Below, in pieces: positions 22,982-35,600 of a DNA stretch of 64,000 bases. The stretch covers positions 685,425 through 749,424 of the forward strand of contig BCKL01000002.1 in NCBI GenBank assembly GCA_001600635.1, read 5' to 3'. The notes under the pieces were generated by a model. It saw nothing but the letters and a program-made list of their open reading frames with translations, had not been told where the DNA came from and did not search any database. The position numbers and the translations under genes are program-made. Every line of letters starts with the position of its first letter. Positions within the stretch are counted from its first letter, which is position 1. This stretch comes from Leucosporidium creatinivorum. Its lineage: Eukaryota; Basidiomycota; Microbotryomycetes; Leucosporidiales; Leucosporidiaceae.

Positions 22982-23799
22982 TCTTGCTTTGGAGCTGACG
23001 TGAGTCGATAGTCGAAGAGAGTAGAAGAGAGACGGCGTGAGGCAGAGTTTCAAGAAGGAGAGCTCGCTCGGCGCTCCCTTTCTCCTTTGTCCCCGCCAGC
23101 TCTTCGAAGCGGCCCGTCTGTGGAGGACTTTGCGCAAGCAGGGGTGAGCTTGATTAAGCCAAGAAATCACCTCCGACTCCTGTACGTGAGCAGAAGTCCT
23201 GCTTCAGTGCTCGGCGAAAGCGAGTTGGAGTGCTCGGCGAGCCTTGCGAGCAATCTGGAAGAGGCGTGGGAGCAAGAGTGATTCTACAAGAGTATCAACT
23301 AGCTGTATAGCTCATTCTAGACTGACTGTACTCTTGTACATCAGCGAAAGTCAACCCACTTCCTTCGTCGACGCTGCTTTCACTCTCCTCCTTTCCGCTC
23401 GCTCATCTCCTGCCTCAACCGACGATCGTCGCGGTGGTTATGTATTGCGCCAATCACCCACAGAGCTACCCGGGCAATCCCTCAACTCGCCCGCATTCGC
23501 TGCAGGAGCGGTAGATCACCGACTCACACACCTCCCGCTCTCGTCGTCGCCAATTCTCTCTCCTCTCCCGGCGCGCCGGCTACGGGCTCAGCATCACACC
23601 TAACAAGCACGTCGCTGCAGTCGGGTAGAGCAGCGTTACTGCACCGAGACGCTCGGAGGAAATGAGGCCGGATGCGGCAGGTCGTGCCTCCACCGCTTTC
23701 ATTCGAGCCCCCGGTTGCGACTGAGGTGTGAGGGCTCTCCGCAGAGGGCCTTCCTGCTCATTTACCTTGGTTCCCTTGCTACCGTCGAACAAGCCAGCC
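22982..23799. other. Intergenic: divergent promoter region of GH16 and the disordered-protein gene
   Basis: About 820 bp between divergent starts at 22981 (-) and 23800 (+). No exon or RNA gene is seen. It should hold both promoters. Confidence 0.45.
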
Positions 23800-26673
23800 A
23801 TGTCACTCGCAAAGCGCCTCCGAGGCAGCTTCTCTCTCGACTCGCCCGCTGGTCCTCCTCCCGCCGACGTCGACGCTTCGCACCCTATGCTTCGCTTGGA
23901 CTTTGGCAACAACCGCTCTCAGCCCAAGATGGAGGCGCCTGCAGTGGCTCGGTTGAAGAAGCAGGATAAGAAGGACACTAAGCTAAAGAACCGAGTGAGT
24001 TGCTGCTGCTCTCGCCTTCAGTGCTCCGCCGACGCTTGCTAACCTGGAGCCCGTCCTCTGCAGATGTCGACCGCCTTCCGCAACTTTGGCTCGTCGTCCA
24101 AGTCGCCCCCTCCTCCCGTGAACGACAGGCATTCGCCGCCTCGCCAGCACCAGGAGCAGCCTCAATACTACCCTTCGCACCCGCATCAGCACTTCCACCC
24201 TTCCTACCAGCCCTCGCATCAGCAGCAGCCCCAGCAGCACCGTCATCAACCGTCTCGGGGCTTCTCCATCCCTACTCCCGGGCCCTCCCCCATCGTCAAG
24301 CGCACCAACTCTGCGCCTGACCGCCAGAGTGCCAGCCTAGCGCCGAAGTCTCATCGCGAGTCGAAGCCACCTCGTCGCTCCCACACGGTCTACGCTCCCG
24401 GCGCGTCTCCTCCCCTTCCTCCGTTACCTCGCAACCGCTCCATCGAAGGACCCGAGGATCCACGGACACAGGCGCTACAGACTACCAAACGTCGCAGCGG
24501 CTTCCTCCCTTCCAACGTTCTCGGGGACGGCATGGACGGACTCGGACTCGGCTTCGAGCAGGAGGAGGTCATTCTAGACCCCCAACCTCCCATGCCGATG
24601 CCTTCGCCCGGGGAGTACTCGAGCGCGACCGCCTCCCCAGCCTCCTCGGTCGAGCCTCCATCGCCCTCCCTCTACGTTCCTCCCACGCCCGTCGCCAACA
24701 AGCGGATCTCGTTCATGCGCAAGAACCACCAGCCGATCACTCGGCCGAACAGCATGGCGGTCCTCGAGTCGATGGCAGGGACAGCGGCGTCGCTGGAGGC
24801 TAAGCTCGAGCTGGAGGGAGAGCTGTCGCCGCTACCTGAGCTGGACAATAGTCGGGCACGAGTAGCGGTGCTGAGGAAGCGAGGTAGCGTCTCGGCACAG
24901 GGTTCAGAGGCGGCGCCAATCTCGCAGCCCAAGCCCAAGCCCAAGCCCGAAGCTTTCAAACTTCTCGCCGTTCCCGAGGGCAGGAAGAAGGCCAACAAGC
25001 GACACACCATCATGGACATGAGCTCGCCCAGCTCCTACGACCAAGTCCAGCGCATCGAGGCCAAGATGGAGCCCATCGAGTCGACCTACAAGCCTCTCCC
25101 TTCCGCCGACGCATACGTCCTTCGCCCCACCGTCTCGGTGTCCACGCAAACGCCCGTCTGGGAGACGCTCTCACCTCCGCTGCGGGGTCCTCTCACTCGC
25201 GCATCGCCCAAAAACGTCGGAGCCTGGTCCAACACCCCTCCACAAGCCTACACCTCCTTCCCTCTCGCCGTTGTCGACGAGATCCCTCCTCCTCCGCCAG
25301 CCCACACGCCTCCCTACCAACCCGTCTCGCCCTCCATCTACTCCTTCGTATCGCACGCTCCCCAGCAACATGGCTGGTCGGCTCCTGCCGCAAGGCGCTC
25401 CTCCTACTACGCGCCCGCTGGTCCCAGCGAGATCTACGAGGAGGTCTACCAGCCGTCAACTTTCGCAGCCGACGACTACCGGAGTGCGGTCCCCGCTGCT
25501 GCCGAAGTGGAGAACGATACGGCAGAAGGCTACAAGGCGCTCGCGACTTCGCCTTCGCCCCAGCTCTACGCCATCCCGGACTTCACTCGTCGTCGCTCCT
25601 CGGTCGCTCCGCTTCCTTCGGTTCCCGGCCGCTCGTCGCTCCCTTTGGATCCGACGATGCAGCTCCGACCTCCAGTGCAGCAAAAGGCGAGGCCGATGAC
25701 CGTCTTCAACCCCACCTACGCACCCATGGCGCCCGCCAAGCCGCCTCAAGAGGTCGTCGACTACGACACGCCCTACCTCAACCCCGACGGATCGACTGGT
25801 CTCGGCGCTTACGCCGAAGGGACAAAGACCCTCGCTCCAACATCGTACAGCACTCCAGTGGCGAGTCCCGCCGTTTCGCCTGCTCCTTACTCGGCACCGG
25901 CCTTCGGTACCCCCAACCCCTTCTCGACCCCCATCCCCGAGCAGCGCACTCCAAACCCTTCCGACTCTCTCTCTGCGACCGAAGAGCTCTACGCGCCCCA
26001 CTCCCCCGTTCCCGTTCGCCGCTCTCCTCGCCCTCTCTCGTCATCTCTCCCGCCTCGCTCTCCCTCCCCAGCTCCCGGCGGCAGGCGTTCGTCTCCTCCT
26101 CCTTCCGCTCGCTCCGCCCGTTCGACCAACACCCTCACTTCGGACGAGGAGTACGAGCCTCTCACGCCCTTGGACGACGTGCACCCCAACATCGCCATTC
26201 GCAAGGCCTCGCTCGTCTCGGTCGCCTCGGAGGAGGCTTCAATTCGCCGTGCTTCCCTCGTCCGCGTCTCGCCTCCTTCCTCGCGCCCAAACTCGCTCGT
26301 CAACAATGGCAATGGCGAGTCCACTGCAACTCGGGTCATCCCCGAAGTCCCTCCCGTGCCACTCCTGCACAGGCGCACCTCGGAGATCATCGACCGAGTC
26401 GTCACTCGCCGCGCCTCGGAGCCAGGACTCGCAGATGGCGTAGTCCCTATCCCTGGAGGAGGAGGGGCGGTCCCTCGTCTGCGAGGAGAGGGAGCCATGT
26501 CGAGGGCGGACAGGATGAGCAAGGGGCGCTCCTTCTTCCTCGTGCAGGCGTTGAGCACCAAGCCCGAGGAGACGTTCAAGCGGGACTTTTTGGATCGGTC
26601 GGGGTCAGGCGAGGATTCCGACAGCGATCTGAGCAGTGATGAGGATGATGAGAGTGTGCTGGAAGTGAGGTAG
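23800..26673 (+). CDS. Long proline/serine-rich disordered protein, unknown function
   Basis: Two exons, 23800-23994 and 24064-26673, give 934 aa. The first exon gives MSLAKRLRGSFSLDSPAG and a basic KKQDKKDTKLKNR end; exon 2 opens with an in-frame ATG that could be an alternative start. The protein is Pro/Ser-rich throughout with many RRSS/RRAS sites (SIRRASLVRV, VTRRASEPGL), typical of kinase substrates. A conserved-looking segment near the C-terminus reads KGRSFFLVQALSTKPEETFK, before an acidic tail DSDSDLSSDEDDESVLEVR. No catalytic or binding domain is recognised. Codon use is strongly C/G-ending over the whole length, so it is a real gene. Confidence 0.75.
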
Positions 26674-27015
26674 CGGGCGAGTCTTGAGTGGAGTCGAGTG
26701 GAGAGCGCTGGTCGCCGGACTGTAGCTGTAGTCTGTTTCGCATTACCCATCTGTAGCCTAGCATGTAGCTCAAACTCATGAATCATTCTCGCGGTACTTC
26801 GTTGGCGCAAAGTGCGAATTACAGGCGGCGAACTCGGCGCGAAGGAGTGAGTGCAAAGACGAAGGGGGGAGGGAATTGTCCCTACATACTGGACGACGAG
26901 AAGCTAAGAACTAGTAGTGGTGAAAAGCGAAATGGGGAAAGAGGAAGCCGCTCGTGTGAATGAAGATGGTGATGATACAGATGAATGTCCGAGGGGTATG
27001 AGGCAGGCGACTCGC
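26674..27015. other. Convergent 3' intergenic
   Basis: This lies between the stop of the rightward disordered-protein gene and the stop of the leftward Cep57-like gene. It should hold both 3' UTRs; nothing else is seen. Confidence 0.5.
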
Positions 27016-30000
27016 TCAAACGACACACTCGCGCTGACGGCCAGCACCGAAAGAAGGGCGGCCAGAGTCGTTGGGAGCGGCGTTGGGGTCGTGGTAGCTA
27101 GAAGGAAAAAGTCAGCCTCGCCGTTGATGGAGAGCAGAACGTGCGAAGCTCACTGAAGGAGGTCGTGAAGGCGCTTGACTTGCTCGGCCTAGAGAAGGTG
27201 GTGGGGAAGTCAGCTCGGAAGTCCAAGGACAAGCAGATCGGAGCTCAAGACGCACCTTGATCTCGAGGGTATCAATGCTCTCCTTGAGGTGCTCAGCGAG
27301 AGCCCTCCGCTTGCCGCCGCCGAGCTTGGCGTCCATCGAGCGGTACTGGTCCGAGAGCTCGATGTAGATCCTGTAGGTCATATCAAGGTTAGCCGCATCC
27401 TCTTCGGAGCCGAGAACGTCAAACCCACCTCTTATGCAGCTCAAAGTCGTCCTCCAAGTCCCTCAACACATTCTCCAACGCCTGTTGAGGGTCGACCTTG
27501 GGCGCCGTCGCCTTGGCCTTCTCCGCCCTGGCCCTCTCCTTCTCCTTCATCTTCCTCTCCCCTCGCGTCCTCATCTCCTCCTCATACCTCTCCTCCTCCT
27601 CATCATCGCCCTCATGCCCTCCCCTCTCCCTCTCCTCCCACTGACCCCCAAGCTTCGGCGGCGCCGACACTGGCACTCCTCCAGCATTCTCCCTCTTCCT
27701 CCTCCTACACACTGAGCAAAGTCCCGGCGATCCTGGCACTCCAGCAGCCTTCTTGGGCGCCTCGACCCAGCGGAAAATCTCCTCTGCTCGGCGGAAATCC
27801 TGTGCGAGTTCCTCGTGCTCGTGCTCGTGCTCGGGGGCGCGAGCGTGGCGGCGCTGTGGAGCGGGAGCGGGTGCGGAGCTGGCGTACGAGTCATCGTAGG
27901 AGACGTGCGAGCGGGGAGGGGGAGCAGCGTAGTGCTGGCGGTGGGAGGGGAGGGGAGCGGTCGAAGGGCGAGCAGGGGCCGCGTGCTCATGATGGTGGGA
28001 ACGGCGGGGAGGGTTGGCGTCGCGCTGTTGTTGCTGCTGCTGGCGACGAGGTCGAGGGGAAGGGGAACGACGAGCCTCCTCGCGAGCGAGTTCGGCTTGA
28101 AGGCGTTGGATCTCGGCTCCCTGTGGGATGGAGAACGAGTCAGCGATGGAAGAGAGCCAAGAACTGCAAGTCAATTTACATCGATGAAGCTGCGACCCAT
28201 CTTTGGTGTCTCGGGACCAGCCCACTGCTGCTGGTGGTTCTTCCAGCTCTTCTCCCTCGCCCTCGGCGTCCTCTCCGGATCCTCGTCCTGCTGCTCGCCC
28301 TGCTCATACCTCTGCTGCTGCTCCACAAAAGCCGCGGCCTTAGCCTTGGCCCTAACCGTCTCGGGCGCAGGCGCAGGGGATCTCCTCCCCCTCTCAGCAG
28401 CAGCAGCGTTATCCCTCCTCGCCAACCCCGGCACCCTCGGCTCACTCGCAGCCGACTCCATGCTCCCCCTCCTCTCCTCCTCCTCCCTCTCCCACTGCTC
28501 GCCCCGGATCTTCTCACTCAACAATTCGTCCACCGCGCCTTTGACTAGCTCCATCTCTTGCCCAAGGGCATCGAGGCCGTGTCGCAGGGCGTCGACTTCG
28601 TGGTAGAGAGCGAGGTCGGGGGTGGGTTGAGTGGCGGCTTGGGGTTGGGGTTGGGAGCGGAGGGCGGAGAGGGTTGCGGAATGGGATTCGAGCGAGCGGG
28701 TGAGGTGGGCGATTTGGGAGTGGAGGCGATGGACTTGGGCCTCGAGGTCTGCGAGTGCATGAGAGAGCGGGATCAGCGAGTACTCAGATGCAGGCGTAAC
28801 GATCGAACTCACTCTCCCTCCTAGTCATCTCATCCCTCAGCCTCTCCTCCCACTCCTCACTACCCCTCTCGGGCTGACCCGCCTCCCTCGCCCTCTCCTC
28901 CTGCAATCGATCCTCCAACTCGCGCACCCTCTCGCGAGAAAGGGTGTTCTGTCTCTCGAGAGCAGCGAGTCGAGCGCGAAGGGTCGAAAAGTCGTCTGTT
29001 CGGGGGTTGAGGATCAGCGAAAGCTCGCCGAGCAGAGCGAGAGAAAGCAACTGACCGGCTCCCGCATCGGAAGCATCGTCCCCTCCCCTCCTCAGCCCGG
29101 GCGTCTGCAACCCATCGGTCAGACCGGTGATGTCGGGCAAACGCCTCGACGGCTCCTCGCCGTAATAATGGACGTTGGGCATCGCCGAAGCGGCGCTCGT
29201 GCCATACTCCTTCTTGGTGGTAGTCTGCTGAGGCTGAGGTTGAGTAGCTCGGGCGACAGGAGTGGGAGCTCGGACGCGCTGAGCTTGTTGCTGGGGCTGG
29301 GGCTGAGTTTGACGAGGCGGGGAAGCGAGCTTGGCGCCGTGAGCGAGGGAGGGCGAGGTGCGCGGGTAAGGGACGAGACGAGGGGCGTGGGAAGGTCGCT
29401 GGGCCTGGTGTTGAGGCTGAGGAGCGGCCTTGTGCTGCTGAGCTGCTGCGACGGCGGGGGAAGGGCGTCCATTGGCTTCGCCGAAGACCTGGCGTTGAGC
29501 TCCTTGAGTCTGAGCTTGAGCGCGTTCGAACTCCTTGCCGAGGCCGCGAAGGGTAGCCACAGCGGGCGAAGGAGCGACGGGAGCTGGAGCGGGTGCAGCA
29601 GCGGCGGCCGCTTGACGAGGGGGAGGGGAGGCAGGCGAGGCAGTCCGAGAGACGACGTAGCTGAGGTCGTTGGTCCAATCTGCCGCCTGTTGCGCATGGT
29701 TGTCGACCTCCTCGATGGGCGCCATGGGGTTGACGCGACTGCCCGTCATGCCGACGCGAAGGGAGAAATCGTCGCCGAACGACTGCTCGGACGAGCTGGA
29801 ACGACTCCTCGCCGAACCGCTGCTCCTCTGCTCCTCCTCCGATTCCGACTCGTCCTCGATCCTAGCCCTCAGATCCCTCATGGCGGCCGAATGAGGCTGA
29901 GGAGCATCCGCGTCGGAAAGGCCGCCGTAGCCGATCGACTCGCTGCTGTAGCCTCCGTCCGAAGGCAGACCGCCAGCGAGGTCCATAAATTCGTGTTCAA

Positions 30001-30319
30001 GTCTCCTACGATCTCGTTCGGTGTTGTCGAGGGGGATTTCGAGGTCGTCCAAGTCTAGTTCTTGGGTGGAGCATTCTGGGATGGTGTTGACCAAACGAGA
30101 AGCTTGACCCAGCGGTTGACGAGGTTGGGTGGATGTAAGCGAGTAGGAAGGGTGCTGCTGTTTGCGGTAGTCTGTAGTGAATGATTGGGAGCGAGAAGTG
30201 GGTTTGATGGAGGTGATCAAGGTGGAAGTGTGGCCAGAGGAAGGTGCGGGCGTGGGAGTTTCTAGAGGTTGGCGAGTCCTCCTGAGCTGAGAGGGAGTTT
30301 GTGCTACTGCTGCTGACAT
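27016..30319 (-). CDS. Cep57/PPC89-type spindle pole body or centrosome protein
   Basis: Seven exons: 30319-29056, 28995-28813, 28748-28180, 28120-27429, 27370-27256, 27188-27154 and 27097-27016 give 979 aa. The N-terminal 420 residues are disordered. Coiled coils follow (LEDRLQEERAREAG; NLEAQVHRLHSQIAHLTRSL; GAEIQRLQAELAREEARR). A CSVCRRRK motif lies near residue 820. The C-terminal region from about 880 to 953 (DPQQALENVLRDLEDDFELH, RIYIELSDQYRSMDAKLGGG, EHLKESIDTLEIKAEQVKRL) matches the Cep57 microtubule-binding domain, shared by fission yeast Ppc89, a spindle pole body core component. Intron 1 is 60 nt with no in-frame stop, so retention would add 20 residues. An SFM1 gene diverges 366 bp upstream. 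Confidence 0.85.
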
Positions 30320-30685
30320 GTTACTGTCGAGCTACAGAAAGCGACCGAAGGACTGAGAGCGACGTAGAGGGAGGAAGGAGAGCCCAGAGAGCGAGTTGAG
30401 CGAGGCTTTGTTTGTCGAGTCGGACAAGTTGAGCGATGCGGTCAAAGTCGAGTGAGAAAGGTACAGGATTGTGCTGTAGCCGTGTATTGATGGTCGTATA
30501 AGAGGTGATTCACGAGGGAGAAGCGAAGCAGAAGACGTGGGAGAAGGCAGAAGCTTAAGGGAAGAGTCGACGTTGCTCCCCCTCCTCAGCCTCTCGAGCC
30601 CAAGTCCCGTGACCTCACAGAGTCGACCAGAAATCTCGCTCGAGCCAGGTCTCCTTCTCGCCGTGCTGCACTACATTGAACCATC
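30320..30685. promoter_or_regulatory. Divergent promoter region, Cep57-like gene and SFM1
   Basis: 366 bp separate the start codons at 30319 (-) and 30686 (+). No coding exon is seen; both promoters and leaders must lie here. Confidence 0.45.
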
Positions 30686-32071
30686 ATGCCTTCTTACTGC
30701 ATCGGTAAGCTATTACATCGCACGTACGCTTCACCACACCCTCCTGCACTACTACAGCAGCCCCTCGAGCCCCGTCATCTCGCTCTTCTTCCTGCTCCTT
30801 CGCGCTTCTCTTACGCTGTCTGGAGGTAGACTGACGAGTGCAGGGTCTCGGGAAATGGTCGATTAGACTCTGTGCAGCTCGGCGACCGTCTAAACGACCT
30901 CGGCGACTCTGCAGAGCCCTCATCTCTCGCAACCCTCTCCGCCGTTTGCCTCGCTCCCAACTGACACCTCTACCCTCCTCTCACAGAACACATGGAATTC
31001 GACGAGTCGGACGGCACCTTCCCTCCCTGGGTTTCCCTCGAATACTTGCAAATGCTCAAAGTCGCCTCCCCCTCGACCGTCATCTTCTCTTCCCTCTCCT
31101 CCGCCTCGGTCAACTCGCTCGGCGGACTGCTCGAGCAGCGTGGTGCTACCAAGGAGCAGTACCGCGCCGAGACGGATAAGGTGTTGGATCTGATGAAGAA
31201 GGATGGGGTGCCGTTGGAGAGGGTTTGCTTGTTGGATCCCAAGGCTACCGAGGTCATCGCCCCTGAGGATGCTAAGGCGTTTGATTGGTTCTTGTGAGTT
31301 TCATGAGCTTATATCACCACCTTCCATACCGCTCGCTGACCTCTTTCTCGCTCCCTCGCAGGTTCGGCGGAATTCTCGGCGACGACCCTCCACGAGGTTT
31401 GTCCCGGTACACTCTCAGCCTACTTTCCACCTCGTACTCACTCCTGTTTTTCTTTTTTACCCCGGTCTTCTTATCTTGCTCCACCCCTCGACCATCACTC
31501 GTCTGCGCCGTCGCTCTTCGCCTCGCCCACCTCCTCCCTCTGTCTGAACAGACCGCACCGGCGAGCTTCGCAGGCTTGGATTCCCTTCCCGCCATCTCGG
31601 ACCCATCCAAATGACCACCGACACCGCTCTCGGCGTCACCAAAATCGTCGTGCAGGATGGCAGTGAGTTCGGTTCTCCCTCTCCCTGCTGGGTCGCTCTT
31701 CTCCTCGATAGTCGGGCGAGATGCAGTCCCTGACGTCGATAGCACCTCTCACTAAACTCGCCCTCTGGCCCTCAACAGTCCCCCTCGACAAGATCCCCTT
31801 CGTCGACCACCCTACGATCCGCTTCAACGAGACCGAGTCGGTCGAGATGCCTTTCCGCTACGTGACTGACAAGCAGGGCGAGCCCATCTTGCCTGATGGC
31901 ATGAGGGAGCTGCTGAGGTACGTTTCTATTTGCTCTCCTTGTCGTGGGAGGTAGCGACCTACGAAGCAGAAGGAGGAAGGACCGAGGGAGGAGCAGAGCT
32001 GACCCAATTTGAACGCTCGTAGGGACGACATGGACAAGGGATTCGATGCGCTGGACGACGAAGATATCTAG
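30686..32071 (+). CDS. SFM1: SPOUT-family protein arginine methyltransferase Sfm1
   Basis: Six exons: 30686-30704, 30987-31293, 31362-31396, 31552-31662, 31779-31917 and 32023-32071 give 219 aa (yeast Sfm1 has 213). The start reads MPSYCIEHMEFDESDG. Family blocks are VCLLDPKATEVIAPEDA, FDWFLFGGILGDDPPRDRTG, LGPIQMTTDTALGVTK and EMPFRYVTDKQGEPILPDGM. In yeast Sfm1 methylates an arginine of ribosomal protein uS3 (Rps3) using a trefoil-knot SPOUT fold, and the GGILGDDPPRDRT block belongs to that knot. The first exon is only 19 nt and is followed by a 282-nt intron, far longer than its neighbours. I found no convincing extra exon in it, since the family N-terminus is already complete. Confidence 0.92.
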
Positions 32072-32670
32072 AGATTCTGTAACCTATGCCTAGCAGCCTC
32101 TAAACCACTTCTCATCGGCTCGGCGACAGCCCTTTCACACGTGAGATCCATCGCCGGACGCTGTCCTGCGCCGAGTGGGGCTGTAGCAGAGGCTCAGCGA
32201 TACCTTTTATCGACCTGCAGAGGATACTGCAGGTCAGCTCTCATCTTCTGGTTCTCCGCAAGCCGGGGACGAGGCTCTCGGAGTCTTCTCGGCGTGCGTG
32301 CGAAGTGCGATCAAACTGATTGCCGACAGGCTCGGTCGGGAGATGGCAGCAACTGCGAAATGGGCTCGAACTGTAGAGAGAACACCCTGCTAGCAAGTCA
32401 CTAGCATCAGAAGAGCGGATAAGGTGATGCTCCTCGACGCGTTGCAAGTCGCGACCCATTGTGAGACTTAGCCCACTCCGAAGCTGAAGCTCGACGCTTC
32501 GCTTCCGCGACGACCTCTTTCTCGCTCTCTTCGTTTCTCTCAACTTCGGCTTCTATAGTACAGCAGAGCTCTTGCTTCAGCGCAGGCGCAACAGTAGAGC
32601 TACAATCCACCTCGACCAGCTCCTCAAGCGCGCTAGAGAAGCAACGGTTTGAGCTCTCTCGTCGTCGAGC
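32072..32670. other. Intergenic: SFM1 3' flank and GT90 promoter
   Basis: About 600 bp between tandem rightward genes. No exon or RNA gene is recognised. Confidence 0.45.
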
Positions 32671-35600
32671 ATGTACACGCCTCGCAAGGCGGGCACCCCA
32701 GGCCAACGACGGGACAGCAACTACCCTACAACACCAGGACGGAACTCGCCTCCTTCGCCTACACCCTTAACCAACCGCCAAACGCGCCGTCGCCTGGGAA
32801 TCCCCTTCGTCCGCACTCGCATCCACCCATTGTTCCTCATCCCCGTCTTCCTCGTCGGCGCCTACTTTTCGCCTTTTAAAGGACCACCAGAGCTCGTCTA
32901 CACGGGTCCAGCGTACAGGGAAGACTATGGCGACGCTGCCTTCTTACCACCAGACGCTCCTCCTTTGGCCGCCGATGGAAATGAGGAGCTGGGAGTCAAG
33001 CGCGCGAGGCTGTCGAAGGGCAAGGCGGTGGCAGGAGCTGAGGTACAGAAGGATACCAAGGTGCAGGAGGACGAGGAGGAAGGAGAATACTGGGACTTTA
33101 GCTACCAGGACGACGCAGCCGACGCGCCGACTTCGACTCCCCACCTCGTCGAGCGCGATGGCTACCTCTACTACCCTACATCCGTCCCATTAGTCGATAT
33201 CATCATCCCCAAAGCCCAACGACTACGCGCCCAACCCGTCCTCGACCCTTTGAAGCACCTCGGCTCTCTCTCCCCTCTCATGGCTCCCCCTCCTCCACCA
33301 CCTCACCACCCCCCCGGCTCGGCTTTCCGCGCGAAAGCTCACCCGAAACTCGCAGCTCAACCTATCACTGACCCTCTCCTCGCTGCTCATCCTCCTCCAC
33401 CGCCAGCTCGTGCCGCCGGCGCTCGAGGAGCTCCCCTCGGCGGCGCTGCTGCTCCTCGCGCCGCCAACCCCAACCCCGCCGCCAAAGGCCGCGCTCAGCT
33501 CCCCGCCTTCCTCCAAGCCGGCGGTCGACGAGTTCCCGGCGCCAACCCCGTCCTTCCCCCCGCCGACAAACCTCGAGCCAAACCACACAAGGTCGCCATC
33601 GTCCCCGAGCGGGGGCCTCAGGGTCAGATCCTCGGTCCTAATGCTGCTGCTATGGCTAAGGCAGCGAGGGAGGGGATCCCGTTCCGACCGAAGAAGCCTT
33701 CGGATCTGGTGGAGGAGGAGAAGGAGAAGGCGAGGCTGCGGGAGAAGGAGAGGGAGAAGGAGACGCATGAGAGGGAGAAGGAGATGGAGTGGGCGCCGGT
33801 GGCTGCTGCTGGGAGGTTTGCGCAGGATGGAGGAGCGGCAAGGAAGGAGAAGGAGAAGGAGGTGGTCGAGGCGGAGGGATTGTTCAAGGGCGATGCGAGT
33901 GGGGACGAGGAGGACGGCGGAGGCGAGGCGGATGTATGGACGAAGGTCGAGGAAGACGATGGGGAGGAGCCGCTTGAGGATGAGCTGGACGAGGACGAGG
34001 ACGACGACGACGACCGAGCGATTCTCGAAGGCCTCGTAGGCCTCAGCCCCGAGGAGCGGAGACACCTCTCGCCGGACGAGCGCGCCCTTCTCGCCGAGAT
34101 TGAGCAGGAGAAGGCCGACGAGGAGAAGGCCGAACCCGTCGTCAAGCCGCCAGTCTTCAAGGGAGTGCAGAAGCCCGCTCGAGCAGCACCGAGGGTCAAG
34201 GGAGGGAGGCCGCGCGTACCGCCCAAGGCGCCGAGGATGGCCATGGTCAAACGAGCAGCAATCGCCGAGCCGCCGCCAGAGGAAGACACCCTTTCCGACC
34301 CTCCATCTCCACCACAGCTCCTCGCCCGCGCCGAAGATTCCACTTCCGCCTCGTCCCCTTCTCGCGACCGACTTCATCCCATCGCCAAGCTCATCTCCGA
34401 CGCCGAGGAGCAGTGGCGGGACCTCCTCAGGCGACAAAGTCAGACGCTCGAGCACGCCGTTTTCGAGTACCAGCGCAGATATGGTCGGAAACCGCCTCTC
34501 GGCTTCGACAAATGGTGAGCTCTCCCCGCCTCTACTCCTCCCCGGGCGCAGAAGCTGACCTCGCTCGCTCTTCTACAGGTGGCGCTACGCCATGGAGAAC
34601 CGCGTCATCCTCGTCGACGAGTACGACCAGATCAACAGCGACATCGAACCCTTCCTCGCCCTCCCCTCCTCCGAAGTCCGCGCTCGCGCCCTCGCTCTCG
34701 CCACGGACCGCACTCTCCCTACCTTCGCCCAATCCTTCACTCTCACCGTCAAGGATGGCGCTCTCAAGGCCTCGGGTCCCGAAGCCAAGGCGCCCAAGTC
34801 GGAGGACATGCAGGACATTATGAGCGAGTTTGTGCAGGTCTTGCCCGATATGACGCTCACGTTCGCTAGTCATGGGGAGCCGAGTATCGCTATCTCGGGT
34901 GAGGCGAGGCAGCGACATGTCGATGCTGCTAGGAAGGGAGAGGGTACGTGTATCGCCGTCGACGCTTCTGATCCTCGCCGAAGCTAACCTCCTGCTCCCC
35001 CTCTCGTGTAGTCCTCGACCAAGCTCAGTCCTACGAGGTGCTCGAGAACCCCGGCTACGCTCCTTTCCAAGGCCTCTGCTCCCCCAACTCGACCGCTCGA
35101 CGATCCGCCGACGGCCGACCCCTCGACCGAGCTCCCTCTGGACCGAGCTTCGTCTCGACCGACCATGCTCCAGCGATGGACATGTGCACGCATCCCGAAA
35201 TTCAGCATCAGAACGGATTCACCTCTTGGTATGTCCCCTAAACCTCTCGTCGGCAACATCGCTGACTCGCTCCCCTCGCGCTTCACAGGGAAGGTCCTCG
35301 TCCTCACATCCTCTACCCTCTCTTCTCGTGGTCCAAGACTCGGATGCACGGCGACCTCCTCTGCGCACCTCTCGACGAGTACTTTGCGGAGGTCGGTCAA
35401 GACCCTGCATGGGAGAACAAGAAGCACAACAAGGTCCTTTGGCGCGGGTCGACCAAGGGAGCTTGGCACGACAAGACGTCGGGATGGAGGTCGTCTCATC
35501 GCGCTCGGTTGGTGCAGTGTGAGTATCTCGACTCTCCCTCTCTCGAGTTAGCCTGATCCTCTCCTCTCTCGCAGTGACCAACGACGTCGAAGGCCAACGC

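Noticed and set aside
30705-30986. A missed exon inside SFM1 intron 1
   Set aside because: The product without it already gives the full family N-terminus (MPSYCIEHME); the open stretch adds unrelated residues.
32671-34518. The first GT90 exon as a separate disordered membrane protein
   Set aside because: It splices in frame at AAATG|GTGAGC to the exon starting WRYAMENR, completing the GT90 motif GFDKWWRYA.
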